Positions 40,697-49,162 of a stretch of 64,000 bases of DNA are shown one piece after another. Source of the DNA: Actinomycetota bacterium (GTDB lineage: Bacteria; Actinomycetota; Acidimicrobiia; IMCC26256; PALSA-555); assembly GCA_016870355.1 (NCBI GenBank), contig VGBR01000005.1, positions 62,001-126,000 on the forward strand. Reading direction: 5' to 3'. The translations under genes and the position numbers were made by a program. Below the pieces are notes generated by a model. It did not search any database, was not told where the DNA came from, and was given only the letters and a program-made list of their open reading frames with translations. How positions within the stretch are numbered: the first letter of the stretch is position 1; every line of letters begins with the position of its first letter.

Positions 40697-41569
40697 CTAC
40701 CCGAACAACAGCTTGCCGCTGTCGAGGACGATGTGATCGTCGACCCAGGTCTGGTAGATCGCCTCGTTGCCGTCGACCCAGATCTTCACGTCGAGTGACT
40801 CGCCCGGCATCACGGGCGTGGAGAAGCGACCTTCGATGTGCTTGAACTTGGCCGGGTCGCTGTCGCACACCGCGTGGAGCAGCGCACGACCGGTAAAACC
40901 GAACGTGCACAGCCCGTGGAGGATCGGCTTGTCGAACCCGGCGAGCTTCGCGAACGACGGGTCGGAGTGCAGTGGGTTGCGATCGCCGTTCAAGCGATAG
41001 AGCAGCGCCTGATCGGTGCGGGTCGTGTAGCGCACGACTTCGTCGGGCTCGCGCTCGGGCGCGACGTTGCGCGGGCCGCTCGGTCCACGGTCGCCGCCCC
41101 AACCGCCTTCACCCTTGATGAATGCCGACATCGTCGTGGTGAAGAGCGGCTTGCCGTCGGTGTCGTCGATCGCCTCGTTCTCGAGCACGACCACCGCAGC
41201 CTTGCCCTTGTCGTAGATGGCGGCGATCTTGCCCGTCATCGTCGCCTTGCCCTCGACCGGCAGCGGCTTGTGCAGCGTGATGCTCTGCTCGCCGTGCACG
41301 AGGTTCGCCCAGCTGAACTCACCGATCTTCGACATCGGGTTGCTGGCGCCCCCGCCGCCCTTGCTCTTGGGCGCCAGGACGACCGGCAGCGTGGGCAGCG
41401 CCTTCTGCGTGACGCCCTCGGAGTTCTCGGTGGTGAACTCGAGCTCGAAGCCGGTGGGGTCCGTCATCCCCGCGCCCACACCGAGTGCGTAGAGCAAGCA
41501 GTCCTTGGAATCCCAGGTGGCCTCACCGGGATCACTGGTGGTGCCGACGGCGTCGGGGTTGATGGGCAT
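40697..41569 (-). CDS. hsd4B: Double hot-dog MaoC enoyl-CoA hydratase, Hsd4B-like
   Basis: A 290-residue (R)-specific 2-enoyl-CoA hydratase with a degenerate N-terminal and an active C-terminal hot-dog domain: GDRNPLHSDPSFAKLAGFDK holds the catalytic Asp and His, then PILHGLCTFGF. The N-terminal YALGVGAG and the loop KGEGGWGGDRGPSGP match mycobacterial Rv3538 (Hsd4B), which hydrates steroid side-chain enoyl-CoAs. It is monocistronic here, next to the rearranged carboxylase/glycosyltransferase region. Confidence 0.88.
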   Translation of the reverse strand: MPINPDAVGTTSDPGEATWDSKDCLLYALGVGAGMTDPTGFELEFTTENSEGVTQKALPTLPVVLAPKSKGGGGASNPMSKIGEFSWANLVHGEQSITLHKPLPVEGKATMTGKIAAIYDKGKAAVVVLENEAIDDTDGKPLFTTTMSAFIKGEGGWGGDRGPSGPRNVAPEREPDEVVRYTTRTDQALLYRLNGDRNPLHSDPSFAKLAGFDKPILHGLCTFGFTGRALLHAVCDSDPAKFKHIEGRFSTPVMPGESLDVKIWVDGNEAIYQTWVDDHIVLDSGKLLFG

Positions 41570-41699
41570 TGACGGCTCCTCTCGTACGACGGCTCATGCT
41601 GCCACGCGGCGGCGGTACGGCACCGGGGCCGAGCGATTGGCAGCCGGCTCGCAGGTGCTCGTGAGGCTGCTACCAGCGGACCTCCCTAGCGTGGTGGCC

Positions 41700-41852
41700 A
41701 TGACGAACGAGCAGCTCGAACGCCTCCTCCCGACCTCGATGAGTCGCCGATTGCCGTTCTGGCGACGTGACCTCCTCGCCACCGACGTCGGCCGAAGTCG
41801 GAATCGGCTCAACTACCGTTACACGGGCCTGGCAGAGCCCCTGCCCCCGTAG
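41700..41852 (+). CDS. Small ORF running into the tRNA gene (doubtful)
   Basis: A 50-codon frame from ATG 41700, seven bases after a TAGCGT -10 box. The peptide is basic (MSRRLPFWRRDLLATDVGRS). Its stop is the TAG inside the 5' end of tRNA-Arg, so it may be a gene truncated at the tRNA, or an artefact around the tRNA promoter. No homologue recognised. Confidence 0.25.
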   Translation: MTNEQLERLLPTSMSRRLPFWRRDLLATDVGRSRNRLNYRYTGLAEPLPP

Positions 41853-41915
41853 CTCAGGGGAGAGAGCAACGGTTTCCTAAACCGTGTGTCGCAGGTTCGA
41901 ATCCTGCCGGGGGCG
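41843..41915 (+). tRNA. tRNA-Arg (anticodon CCT)
   Basis: Acceptor stem GCCCCCG pairs with CGGGGGC. The D arm is GCTC...GAGC, the anticodon stem ACGGT/ACCGT holds the loop TTCCTAA (anticodon CCT), and the T arm is GCAGG-TTCGAAT-CCTGC. The discriminator is G and a full CCA is not encoded. It reads the AGG codon. Confidence 0.95.
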
Positions 41916-41992
41916 CACATGTGATGTCGCGAGGCATCGAGGACTGTTGAACCCGCGCAGGGTAGTTCTCTGACGGTGGCCGCTTCCCGGAG

Positions 41993-42004
41993 CGGACATG
42001 TCCG
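41993..42004. promoter_or_regulatory. Perfect 12-bp palindrome CGGACATGTCCG upstream of egtB
   Basis: It lies 20 bases before a TACCGT -10 candidate (42024-42029) in the region between the tRNA and the egt operon, a likely operator position. The regulator is unknown. The rest of the 260-bp gap holds only the small ORF at 42057. Confidence 0.4.
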
Positions 42005-42056
42005 TGGGGACGCCCCGCGGTCCTACCGTCGAACCACACCGAACGAAAGGCTCGAG

Positions 42057-42176
42057 ATGCCAGCAGGTCCCTTGGGGACGAGGGCGGCCAGCCCTCGGCC
42101 TCCCAGCAGCGTGTGCCCCTGGCTCGCACCGTGGCGTGACGACGACTGGGTCGCCTCGCGCTTCGGGCACGGCTGA
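42057..42176 (+). CDS. 39-residue leader-like ORF just upstream of egtB
   Basis: ATG 42057 has a GAAAGG ribosome site, and the TGA is five bases before the egtB GTG. The peptide begins MPAGPLGTRAASPRPP and ends SRFGHG; it has three Trp and one Cys. It could be a small protein or a translated leader coupling ribosomes into egtB. No homologue recognised; coding is not proven. Confidence 0.4.
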   Translation: MPAGPLGTRAASPRPPSSVCPWLAPWRDDDWVASRFGHG

Positions 42177-42181
42177 GCCCT

Positions 42182-43450
42182 GTGACCGCCACGGCACCGA
42201 CGACGAGTGCGAGCTCGCTCGTCGACGACTACCGACGGATCCGCGCGCTCACCGAGACCCTCGCCGCTCCTCTCTCTCCCGAGGACCAAACGATCCAGTC
42301 GATGCCCGACGTGAGCCCCACGAAGTGGCACCGGGCGCACACGACCTGGTTCTTCGAGACCTTCGTGCTCCAGCCGAACGTTCCCGGCTACGAGCCCTTC
42401 CACCCTCAGTACTGCTACCTCTTCAACTCGTACTACGAGTCCGTCGGGAGCCGTCATCCTCGGCCCGAGCGTGGCCTCCTCTCGCGACCGAGTGCGACGG
42501 AGGTGGGCGACTACCGGGCCTACGTCGACGCCGCCATGTCCACCTTCTTGGGCAGCACATCCGCGCCCGAGGTCGCGGGGCTCATCGAGCTCGGCCTGCA
42601 TCACGAGCAGCAGCACCAAGAGCTCGTGCTGATGGACATCAAGCACGTCCTGTCGTGCACCCCCCTCGAGCCGGCGTACCGGCAGAGCCCGCACGCGCCG
42701 GAGCCCGCGCGGGCCCAGGGGTGGGTCGAGCACCCCGGCGGCATCGTCGAGATCGGGCACGACGGCTCGGGGTTCGCCTTCGACAACGAAGGCCCGCGTC
42801 ACTCGGTGCTCCTCGCGCCGTTCGCGTTGGCTGACCGCGCCGTCACGTGCGCCGAGTGGCTCGAGTTCGTGAACGACGGTGCGTACCACCGTCCCGAGCT
42901 CTGGCTGTCCGACGGGTGGGCCATCGTGCAGGCCGAGGGTTGGAACGCGCCCCTCTCGTGGCGACACGACGGCACCGACTGGCGCGATGTGACGCTCGCG
43001 GGTCCGCGGCCGATCGACGGCGCGCAGCCCGTCTGCCACGTCAACTACTACGAGGCCGACGCGTACGCGCGCTGGAAGGGTGCGCGGCTCCCCACCGAGA
43101 CCGAATGGGAGGCGGTGGCCGCGGACCAGCCGGCCACGGGCAACTTCCTCGACCTCGAGGTGCTCCACCCGCGCGCCACACCTGAGGGGCAGCTCGGGCT
43201 CTTCGGCGACGTCTGGGAGTGGACGGCCTCGGCCTACCTCCCGTATCCGGGCTTCCGACCGGCCGCCGGTGCGGTCGGTGAGTACAACGGGAAGTTCATG
43301 GTCAACCAGCACGTCCTGCGGGGCGGGAGCTGTGTGACCCCCGCTGGCCACGTGCGCGGTACGTACCGGAACTTCTTCCCACCGAGCGCCCGCTGGGCGT
43401 TCTCGGGTGTTCGCCTCGCCCGCGACGTCGACGCCGGAGCCCGACAGTGA
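42182..43450 (+). CDS. egtB: Ergothioneine sulfoxide synthase EgtB
   Basis: A 422-residue non-haem iron enzyme that joins a sulfur donor to the imidazole of trimethylhistidine (hercynine) using oxygen. The N-terminal DinB domain carries the iron ligands: His in [12 protein letters not shown] and two in [12 protein letters not shown]. The C-terminal formylglycine-generating-enzyme fold is seen as [32 protein letters not shown] and [16 protein letters not shown] 42182 is the start. No egtA, egtC or egtE lies nearby, so the sulfur donor (gamma-Glu-Cys or Cys) cannot be told from context. Confidence 0.93.
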   Translation: MTATAPTTSASSLVDDYRRIRALTETLAAPLSPEDQTIQSMPDVSPTKWHRAHTTWFFETFVLQPNVPGYEPFHPQYCYLFNSYYESVGSRHPRPERGLLSRPSATEVGDYRAYVDAAMSTFLGSTSAPEVAGLIELGLHHEQQHQELVLMDIKHVLSCTPLEPAYRQSPHAPEPARAQGWVEHPGGIVEIGHDGSGFAFDNEGPRHSVLLAPFALADRAVTCAEWLEFVNDGAYHRPELWLSDGWAIVQAEGWNAPLSWRHDGTDWRDVTLAGPRPIDGAQPVCHVNYYEADAYARWKGARLPTETEWEAVAADQPATGNFLDLEVLHPRATPEGQLGLFGDVWEWTASAYLPYPGFRPAAGAVGEYNGKFMVNQHVLRGGSCVTPAGHVRGTYRNFFPPSARWAFSGVRLARDVDAGARQ

Positions 43451-44421
43451 CCGCGGCGGTGCTCGTGGACGTGCACCTGCTCTCGGGCGAGCGCGCCGCC
43501 GCACTCGAAGCCGACGTACGGGCCGGCCTGACGGCGACGCCGAAGTCGCTCCCACCCGTGTGGTTCTACGACGAGCGCGGCAGCCTGCTCTTCGACGAGA
43601 TCACCCGGTTGCCCGAGTACTACCTCACCCGAGCCGAGCACTCGATCCTCGCCGCGCGTGCCGACGAGATCGCGGCACGGACTCGCGCCGACACCCTCGT
43701 CGAGCTCGGCTCGGGGACGTCGGAGAAGACACGGATGCTGCTCGACGCGATGCGCAGTGTCGGGTCCTTGCGGCGGTTCGTACCCTTCGACGTCAGCGAG
43801 GAGATCCTGCGAGAGGCCGCGACCGACATCGCGACGCAGTATGAGGTCGGGGTTCACGCAGTAGTCGGCGATTTCCACCGCCATCTTGTCGACATCCCAG
43901 CCGACGGACGTCGAATTGTTGCGTTCCTCGGGAGCACGATCGGCAACCTCGCACCCGAGGCGAGGAAGCGCTTCTTCGACGCGCTCGCATCGACGATGAC
44001 GCCGGACGAGCGGCTGCTCATCGGGACCGACCTCGTGAAGGACCGCGCGCGGCTGCTGGCGGCCTACGACGACTCCCGCGGTGTGACCGCGGCGTTCAAC
44101 CGGAACGTGCTCGAAGTGGTGAACCGCGAGCTCGACGGCGACTTCGACGCGGCCGCGTTCGACCACGTCGCGTGCTGGAACGAGAGGGAACGCTGGATCG
44201 AGATGCGGCTCCGAGCCCGGAACCCGCAGCACGTCACGCTCGGAGCGCTCGATCTCGAGGTGTCGTTCGCCGCCGGCGAAGACCTCCTCACCGAGATCTC
44301 GGCGAAGTTCACTCCCGAGCAGGTGCGCGAGGAGCTCTCGGCGAGCCGCTTCGTGACCGAGGACGCCTGGACCGACGCCAACGGTGACTTCCTGCTGACG
44401 CTTGCCCATCCGCGACCCTGA
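43447..44421 (+). CDS. egtD: Histidine N-alpha-methyltransferase EgtD
   Basis: A 324-residue SAM-dependent enzyme that trimethylates histidine to hercynine, the EgtB substrate. [23 protein letters not shown] is the family's start (quoted from YDERGS), the SAM site is [17 protein letters not shown], and FLGSTIGNL and [10 protein letters not shown] follow. Its GTG overlaps the egtB stop (GTGA), so the two enzymes are made together. Confidence 0.95.
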   Translation: MTAAVLVDVHLLSGERAAALEADVRAGLTATPKSLPPVWFYDERGSLLFDEITRLPEYYLTRAEHSILAARADEIAARTRADTLVELGSGTSEKTRMLLDAMRSVGSLRRFVPFDVSEEILREAATDIATQYEVGVHAVVGDFHRHLVDIPADGRRIVAFLGSTIGNLAPEARKRFFDALASTMTPDERLLIGTDLVKDRARLLAAYDDSRGVTAAFNRNVLEVVNRELDGDFDAAAFDHVACWNERERWIEMRLRARNPQHVTLGALDLEVSFAAGEDLLTEISAKFTPEQVREELSASRFVTEDAWTDANGDFLLTLAHPRP

Positions 44422-44462
44422 GGTCGCGCAGCCTTACCCTTTCGGCGACGTTGTGGTCACCC

Positions 44463-44483
44463 GGCGCGGCCGCCGGCCGCGCC
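44463..44483. terminator. Perfect GC palindrome after egtD
   Basis: GGCGCGGCCG and CGGCCGCGCC around one central C, between egtD and the aquaporin gene. There is no T-run after it, so it may slow rather than end transcription. Confidence 0.45.
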
Positions 44484-44491
44484 CCATGAAA

Positions 44492-44501
44492 GGGGGGGGG
44501 G
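44492..44501 (+). repeat. G10 homopolymer over the aquaporin ribosome site
   Basis: Ten consecutive G end four bases before ATG 44506, replacing an ordinary ribosome site. Length changes would alter spacing and ribosome binding. Confidence 0.7.
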
Positions 44502-44505
44502 CGGC

Positions 44506-45390
44506 ATGTCGCAACGTAACCCGGTCCTGTTGGCCGAAGCCGTCGGCACGGCGATCCTCATCATCGGCGGGCCTGGCCCGGCCATCCTCGGTGGCGGCAT
44601 CGGCACGCTCGGCGTCGCACTGGCGTTCGGGCTGAGCCTGCTGATCGCGGTCTACCTGGTCGGCCACGTGTCCGGCTGCCACATCAACCCAGCAGTGACC
44701 TTCGCGATGTGGGTCACCAAGCGGATGAAGGGCGTCGACGCGCTCTGGTACGCCGGTGCACAAGTAGTTGGTGCGGCGGTCGGCGGCGGCGTGATCTGGG
44801 CCGTCCTGCGCTTCGGCGAGACCGGCAATCGCGCCGAGCTGTTCACTGCGGCGTCCAACCAGTACGACGCGCCGTTCTACCGACTCGCTGGTGTGATCGT
44901 CGCCGAGGTCGCGCTGACAGCGTTGCTTGTGCTCGTGGTGCTCGGGGTCACGAAGTCGGCGGCAGTGCCTGCTGGCTTCGCTGCGATCCCGATCGGCTTC
45001 ACGCTCGCGTTGGTCCACATGATCAGCATCCCGGTGGATAACACGTCGGTGAACCCGGCTCGCAGCATCGCGACCGCGATCTTCGCCAAGTCAGGAGCGT
45101 CGGACGACCTCTGGGTGTTCTTGGTGTTCCCGATGGTCGGTGCGTTGATTGGTGCGCTCGCGCATCAGGTGATGCACGGGGAGAAGGCGACCCTGCCTCT
45201 GCCATCCGGAGGAGCCGCCTTCCTCAGTGGCTTCGGCAAGGCGCTTGGCTCGAGGCCGAGCACGGCGAAGCGACCCGCGGCGAGGAAGGGCCCGTCGCCG
45301 ATGGCGTCCTTCAGGTCCGGGTTCGGCAAGAGCTCGACGCCCTCGGCGCCGGCCAAGAAGGCGCCGGCGAAGAAGGCTCGCAAGCGCTAG
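44506..45390 (+). CDS. Aquaporin/MIP channel with basic tail
   Basis: A 294-residue major intrinsic protein with six membrane helices in about the first 225 residues and both pore loops: GCHINPAVTFAMW and SVNPARSIATAIF (NPA boxes). It conducts water or a small neutral solute; the Arg after the second NPA is kept. The last ~65 residues are an unusual extension rich in Lys, Ala, Pro and Ser, ending PAKKAPAKKARKR, like actinobacterial histone-like tails. Confidence 0.9.
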   Translation: MSQRNPVLLAEAVGTAILIIGGPGPAILGGGIGTLGVALAFGLSLLIAVYLVGHVSGCHINPAVTFAMWVTKRMKGVDALWYAGAQVVGAAVGGGVIWAVLRFGETGNRAELFTAASNQYDAPFYRLAGVIVAEVALTALLVLVVLGVTKSAAVPAGFAAIPIGFTLALVHMISIPVDNTSVNPARSIATAIFAKSGASDDLWVFLVFPMVGALIGALAHQVMHGEKATLPLPSGGAAFLSGFGKALGSRPSTAKRPAARKGPSPMASFRSGFGKSSTPSAPAKKAPAKKARKR

Positions 45391-45403
45391 TCACCTCTAC
45401 AGA

Positions 45404-45850
45404 TCACACTCGAGGCGGCAGCTCGCGGTCGTCGGTCCAGTCGATCGCGAGCCGCCGTTCCTCGATCTTCCACTCGCTCCCGACCCGTCGGTAGCGATCG
45501 AGGTAGCGGATCGCCATCACCTTGTCTCGGCGCGCGCCGTTGGCTTCGGAGATGTGGTGCGCCATGCAATAGGTCTCACCGGTCGCGGTGTCGCCCTCGA
45601 CGTCCACCATCTGCTGGCCGAGGAAGTGGGTCGTTACCTCGTACTTCGTCAGGCCCGCCATCGTGGCTGCGATCTCTCGGCGCCCCGTGCGCACGCGATC
45701 CGGCGCAACGACCTCGGGATCGCCTTCGTAGATCGCGAGCACGCCGTCTTCACAGAACAGCGCCGCGACAGCCTCAGGCTCGCGCCGGTCCACGTGGTGC
45801 GCGTACTCCTTGACGAGTCGCCCGAGCGCGAGCCGGTCCCCAACCTCCAT
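45404..45850 (-). CDS. SnoaL/NTF2-like protein
   Basis: A 148-residue cone-fold protein: LVKEYAHHVDRREPEAVAAL, FCEDGVLAIYEGD, TTHFLGQQMVDVEGDTATGE and YRRVGSEWKIEERRLAIDW. The pattern is that of SnoaL_4-type ketosteroid-isomerase-like proteins found in ring-hydroxylating pathways. The start ATG 45850 follows a TACGAT -10 box by eight bases. Function unassigned. Confidence 0.85.
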   Translation of the reverse strand: MEVGDRLALGRLVKEYAHHVDRREPEAVAALFCEDGVLAIYEGDPEVVAPDRVRTGRREIAATMAGLTKYEVTTHFLGQQMVDVEGDTATGETYCMAHHISEANGARRDKVMAIRYLDRYRRVGSEWKIEERRLAIDWTDDRELPPRV

Positions 45851-45858
45851 ACCGCCGG

Positions 45859-45872
45859 ATCGTAGCTACGCT
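45859..45872. promoter_or_regulatory. Back-to-back promoter between the SnoaL-like gene and a small ORF
   Basis: TACGAT on the minus strand (45864-45859) serves ATG 45850. TACGCT on the plus strand (45867-45872) ends six bases before GTG 45879. The -10 boxes are fused through a TAGCTA palindrome. Confidence 0.5.
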
Positions 45873-45878
45873 CCGTGT

Positions 45879-45995
45879 GTGGGCAATCGCTTCCGCCGCG
45901 TCGCACGACCCGTCGACCGGATCGTGATGGGCATGGTGATGGGGTTCATCGTGAACGACAGCGACAAGAAGGAGCGGATCGCGAGCGCTGGCTAG
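45879..45995 (+). CDS. Small basic protein, 38 residues
   Basis: A leaderless-type start (GTG 45879) six bases after TACGCT, then FRRVARPVDRIVMGMVMGFI and a charged end (NDSDKKERIASAG). It looks like an amphipathic or short membrane-associated peptide. It overlaps the convergent ABC1 kinase gene by four bases. No homologue recognised; the promoter fit is the main support. Confidence 0.5.
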   Translation: MGNRFRRVARPVDRIVMGMVMGFIVNDSDKKERIASAG

Positions 45996-48056
45996 TGACC
46001 GGGCCGCGCGATGTCGAGCAGCAGCCCGAGCGTCAGTCCGCCTGACACCGAGCCGAGCACGATCGGCACCCATTCCGCAACGGTGTTCGAATCCGCGGTG
46101 ACACCGGTCGCGAGGAACGCACCTGCGGCAACGACAGCCAGCGCGACCCGTCGGCTCGCGCGCCGCACCCCGGCCTCGATGCCCTCCACGCCGCGGAAGT
46201 GCACCTGGAGCTTCGGACCGGGACGCGCGCCAGTGAGGCGCTCGAACGACTCGATGAGGCGGCCGAGGCGAACCTTGATCTTCTGCGACTCGTACATGAC
46301 CGTCTGCGGGTCGGCGATCGAACGCAGCCGGTCGAACGCCGACTTGGCCATGAAGCTGCCCGCCACCGAGAACGGATCGAGCTCGGGATCGAGCTCCGCG
46401 GTGGCGAGCTGCACCTGGGCAAGCGCTTTGCCGGTGAGCACGAGCGGCGCCGGGAGTGAGATCCCGTGGCGGATCGAGATCGTCGTGATGTCCTGGAGCA
46501 TCGGGCCGAGCTGGATCTCGCGCAGGGGCAAGTGCCGGTATCGCGTGACGAGTGAGCCGATCTCCTCGCGGTAGCCGGTGAGGTCGAGGTTCAAACGCTC
46601 TTCTTCTCCTGAGATCATGAGGGTGACGTCGGCGAGGAACTCGTTGTCCTCGCGCCAGAACGCCAGCAGCATGAGCATGAGGCCGTCGCGCAGGTTCGGC
46701 CCGGCCTCGCCGACCATCCCGAAGTCGAGGAAGTAGATCTTGCCGTCCCACCACTTCAGGTTCCCTGGGTGCGGGTCGGCGTGGAAGAAGCCCTCAGTGA
46801 GGATCTGCCGGTAATACGACTCGAGCAGCTGCTTCGCCGCCTCCTTGCGCTCGCGCCCTTCGGGCGCGCTCTTCATCGGCCCGCCCTGCACCTCTTCCAT
46901 CACGAGAAGGCGATCGGTGGAGAGTTCTGTGTACACGTCGGGCACGTCGAGGCGTGGGTACGCCTCGACGCAGCGCATCCATGCGCTGGATGTTGGCGGC
47001 TTCGAGGCGAAAGTCGAGCTCGCGCTGCAGCGAGTCCGACAGGTGTTCGACGGCGGCGGCGGGATCGAAGATCTGACTCAGCGCGGGGCGCGCCGCGCTC
47101 TTCTGCGCGAACACCTCGAGCAGGCCGAGGTCACGCGTGATCTCTTCGCGCGCGGTCGGGCGTTGCACCTTCACCACCACGCGCTCGCCGTTCGCGAGGG
47201 TCGCGCGGTGCACCTGGGCGATCGTGCCGCACGCGAGCGGCTGATGGTCGATGGTCTCGAAGACGTCTTCCCACGGCACGCCCAGCGCTTGCTCCATCAC
47301 CTCGACAACTTGCTCCTCGGTGAGGGGAGGGACCTGGTCGCGCAACGTGGACGGCTCGTCGATCACTTCCGCCGGTACGAGGTCGGGACGGGTCGAGAGG
47401 ATCTGCCCGAGCTTGCAGAACGTCGGGCCAAGCTCCTCGAGCGCGCTGCGGAGCCGACGAGCGCTCTCACGCGCGTCGCGCTCTTCGCCGCGATGACCGA
47501 TGCGCGACCACACCTCCTGGAGCCCGTGCTTCGTCGCGACCTTGGCGCTCGTGCCGGCGCGGCTCATGAGGAGCGGGTCTTCGACCTCCTGAGGCTCGTG
47601 CAGGTCGATGATCGGCATGCGGGCACCGCCGCGGGTGAGCTCGCCCGAGGTGTTGACGACGATGACTGTGCAGCGCGCGAGGTGGGTGATGCGGTTCGGC
47701 ACGTTCGCGAGCAGGAACTTCTTCCGTCCCGCCATGCCGGCGTTGCCGACCACGACGATGTCGGCCTGCTCCTCTTCGGCGACGCGCAAGATTGCGACGG
47801 CCGGATCGTCGTCCACCACGACCCGTGCCTTGCCCTTGCTGCCCGCGAGCGCTTGCACCTCGCGCGACAGCTCAATCGACGCGAGGTCAGCGCGCGGCTT
47901 CATCTCCGGGAGACCTTCGGTGCCCGGCTCGGGGTCCGCCGGCATCACCTGCACGAGCACGAGCTCGGCACCGAACGCGTTCGCCAGATCGGTCGCCCAT
48001 TGCACCGCGCGCGCGGCGGTCTCCGACAGGTCGGTCGCCACCACCACTCCCTGCAC
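45992..48056 (-). CDS. USP-ABC1 (UbiB-like) kinase fusion, frameshifted near 46980
   Basis: The 5' part starts at GTG 48056 with a universal stress protein domain (VVVATDLSETAARAVQWATD, nucleotide loop GNAGMAGRKKFLLANVP). It runs into an ABC1/UbiB atypical kinase: CKLGQILSTRPDLVP, VVVKVQRP with the catalytic Lys. Near 46976-46985 the frame shifts by one (IQRMDA then RCVEAYPRLDVPDV). The second frame carries FFHADPHPGNLKW, FLDFGMVGE and two C-terminal membrane helices (ALAVVAAGAFLATGV; IVLGSVSGGLTLGLLL). Read as one product it is about 685 residues. The shift may be a decay event or a sequence error in the CAGCGCAT/ATGCGCTG inverted repeat. ABC1 kinases act in quinone or lipid metabolism at the membrane. 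Confidence 0.82.
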
Positions 48057-48130
48057 CCGCGCTCCTCCTCCATGGGTCGCTCCGCTGCGCCCTCCCGGTC
48101 GTCTGACCAGGGCTCCGCTTCGCTCCCAAT
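48057..48130. repeat. Dispersed GC-rich repeat upstream of the USP-ABC1 gene
   Basis: GCTCCTCCTCCATGGGTCGC followed by TCCGCTGCGCCCTCCCGGTC and CAGGGCTCCGCT, in the same order as the copy ending echA20 at 22978-23045. Confidence 0.6.
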
Positions 48131-48162
48131 CGCTGCCCGGAGACACGCTATGCGGCTGCATT

Positions 48163-48280
48163 GTCGGCGTCGCAAGCGACGCCTATGCGCAAGCGGTCGG
48201 CAAAGCCGCCGCTTGCGGCTCCATCGTCGGCGTCGCAAGCGACGCCTATGCGCAAGCGGTCGGCAAAGCCGCCGCTTGCG
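48163..48280. repeat. Tandem duplication (two 55-bp copies, 63-bp period)
   Basis: Two identical 55-bp copies at 48163-48217 and 48226-48280. Each starts GTCGGCGTCGCAAGCGACGC and ends with the inverted dispersed 19-mer CGGTCGGCAAAGCCGCCGC plus TTGCG. The CGCAAGCGG/CCGCTTGCG arms make each copy a potential hairpin. They lie directly upstream of the TACCGT -10 box of the CoxM-like gene. Confidence 0.9.
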
Positions 48281-48281
48281 C

Positions 48282-48287
48282 TACCGT
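48282..48287 (+). promoter_or_regulatory. -10 box (TACCGT) of the CoxM/CoxS-like pair
   Basis: TACCGT ends eight bases before GTG 48296 and begins one base after the tandem repeat. Confidence 0.5.
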
Positions 48288-48295
48288 GCCGCCCC

Positions 48296-49162
48296 GTGAA
48301 GCCGGCGCCTTTCGAGTACCACGCGCCCGCGACTACCGCGGACGCGCTCGCGGTCCTCGCTGAGCACGGCGACGAGGCCAAGCCGCTCGCGGGTGGCCAA
48401 AGCCTCGTGCCCATGCTTGCCCTGCGTCTCACTCGGTTCGGTCACCTCGTGGACCTCAACCGGGTACCCGAGCTCGCGGGCATCGAACGGCACAACGGCA
48501 CCGTCACGGTGGGCACGATGACTCGCCAGGCCGACCTCGAGCGCTCACCCGACGCTGCGGCCGTGCCCTTGCTCGGGCTTGCTACCCCACTCATCGGCCA
48601 CTTCCAGATCCGCAACCGCGGCACGGTCGGCGGTTCGATTGCGCACGCCGACCCTGCGGGCGAGCTCCCGGCCGTTGTACTGACGCTCGACGCCCAGCTC
48701 GACATCGCGTCGGCGTCGGGGACCCGCACCGTCAGTGCCTCGGAGTTCTTCGAGGGCACCTGGACGACGGTGGTTGGTGACGACGAGCTGCTCACCGCCG
48801 TGCACTTCCCCGTGTGGGCCGACGGCGCTGGGTTCGCCGTGGATGAGGTGGCGCGCCGGCTCGGCGACTTCGCGCTGGTGGGTGTCGTCTGCGGGGTCGA
48901 GCTCGACGGCTCCAGCAAGGTCACGCGCGCGGCAATCGGGTTGCTCGGCATGGGCGGCACTCCGTTGCGCGCCGCTGCGGCTGAGCAGGCGCTCGTCGGC
49001 ACCGCACCGACCGACGACGAGCTCACCGAGATCGGCCGACTAGCGGTCGCAGACCTCGACCCGCCCGCCGACATCCACGCGTCGACGGAGTACCGCAGCA
49101 GCGTGGGAGCGCACGTGGTGAAACGCGCGCTGCGCACGGCGCTGGAGCGAGCCGGTGGCTGA
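48296..49162 (+). CDS. FAD-binding subunit of a molybdenum hydroxylase (CoxM/CutM-like)
   Basis: A 288-residue medium subunit of the xanthine oxidase/CO dehydrogenase family. FEYHAPATTADALAVLAEHG, the FAD loops AGGQSLVPMLALRL and RNRGTVGGSIAHADPAGELP, and the VDEVARRLGDFALVGV stretch are standard. It passes electrons from Fe-S clusters to FAD. The small subunit overlaps its end by eight bases. The large molybdopterin subunit that would bind substrate is absent from the window. Confidence 0.9.
   Translation: MKPAPFEYHAPATTADALAVLAEHGDEAKPLAGGQSLVPMLALRLTRFGHLVDLNRVPELAGIERHNGTVTVGTMTRQADLERSPDAAAVPLLGLATPLIGHFQIRNRGTVGGSIAHADPAGELPAVVLTLDAQLDIASASGTRTVSASEFFEGTWTTVVGDDELLTAVHFPVWADGAGFAVDEVARRLGDFALVGVVCGVELDGSSKVTRAAIGLLGMGGTPLRAAAAEQALVGTAPTDDELTEIGRLAVADLDPPADIHASTEYRSSVGAHVVKRALRTALERAGG

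Noticed and set aside
41843-41915. Integrated element using tRNA-Arg as attachment site
   Set aside because: There is no integrase, no repeated tRNA 3' end, and the following genes (egtB/egtD) are ordinary chromosomal genes.
48163-48280. CRISPR array
   Set aside because: Only two copies with an 8-base spacer and no cas genes; it is a plain tandem duplication.
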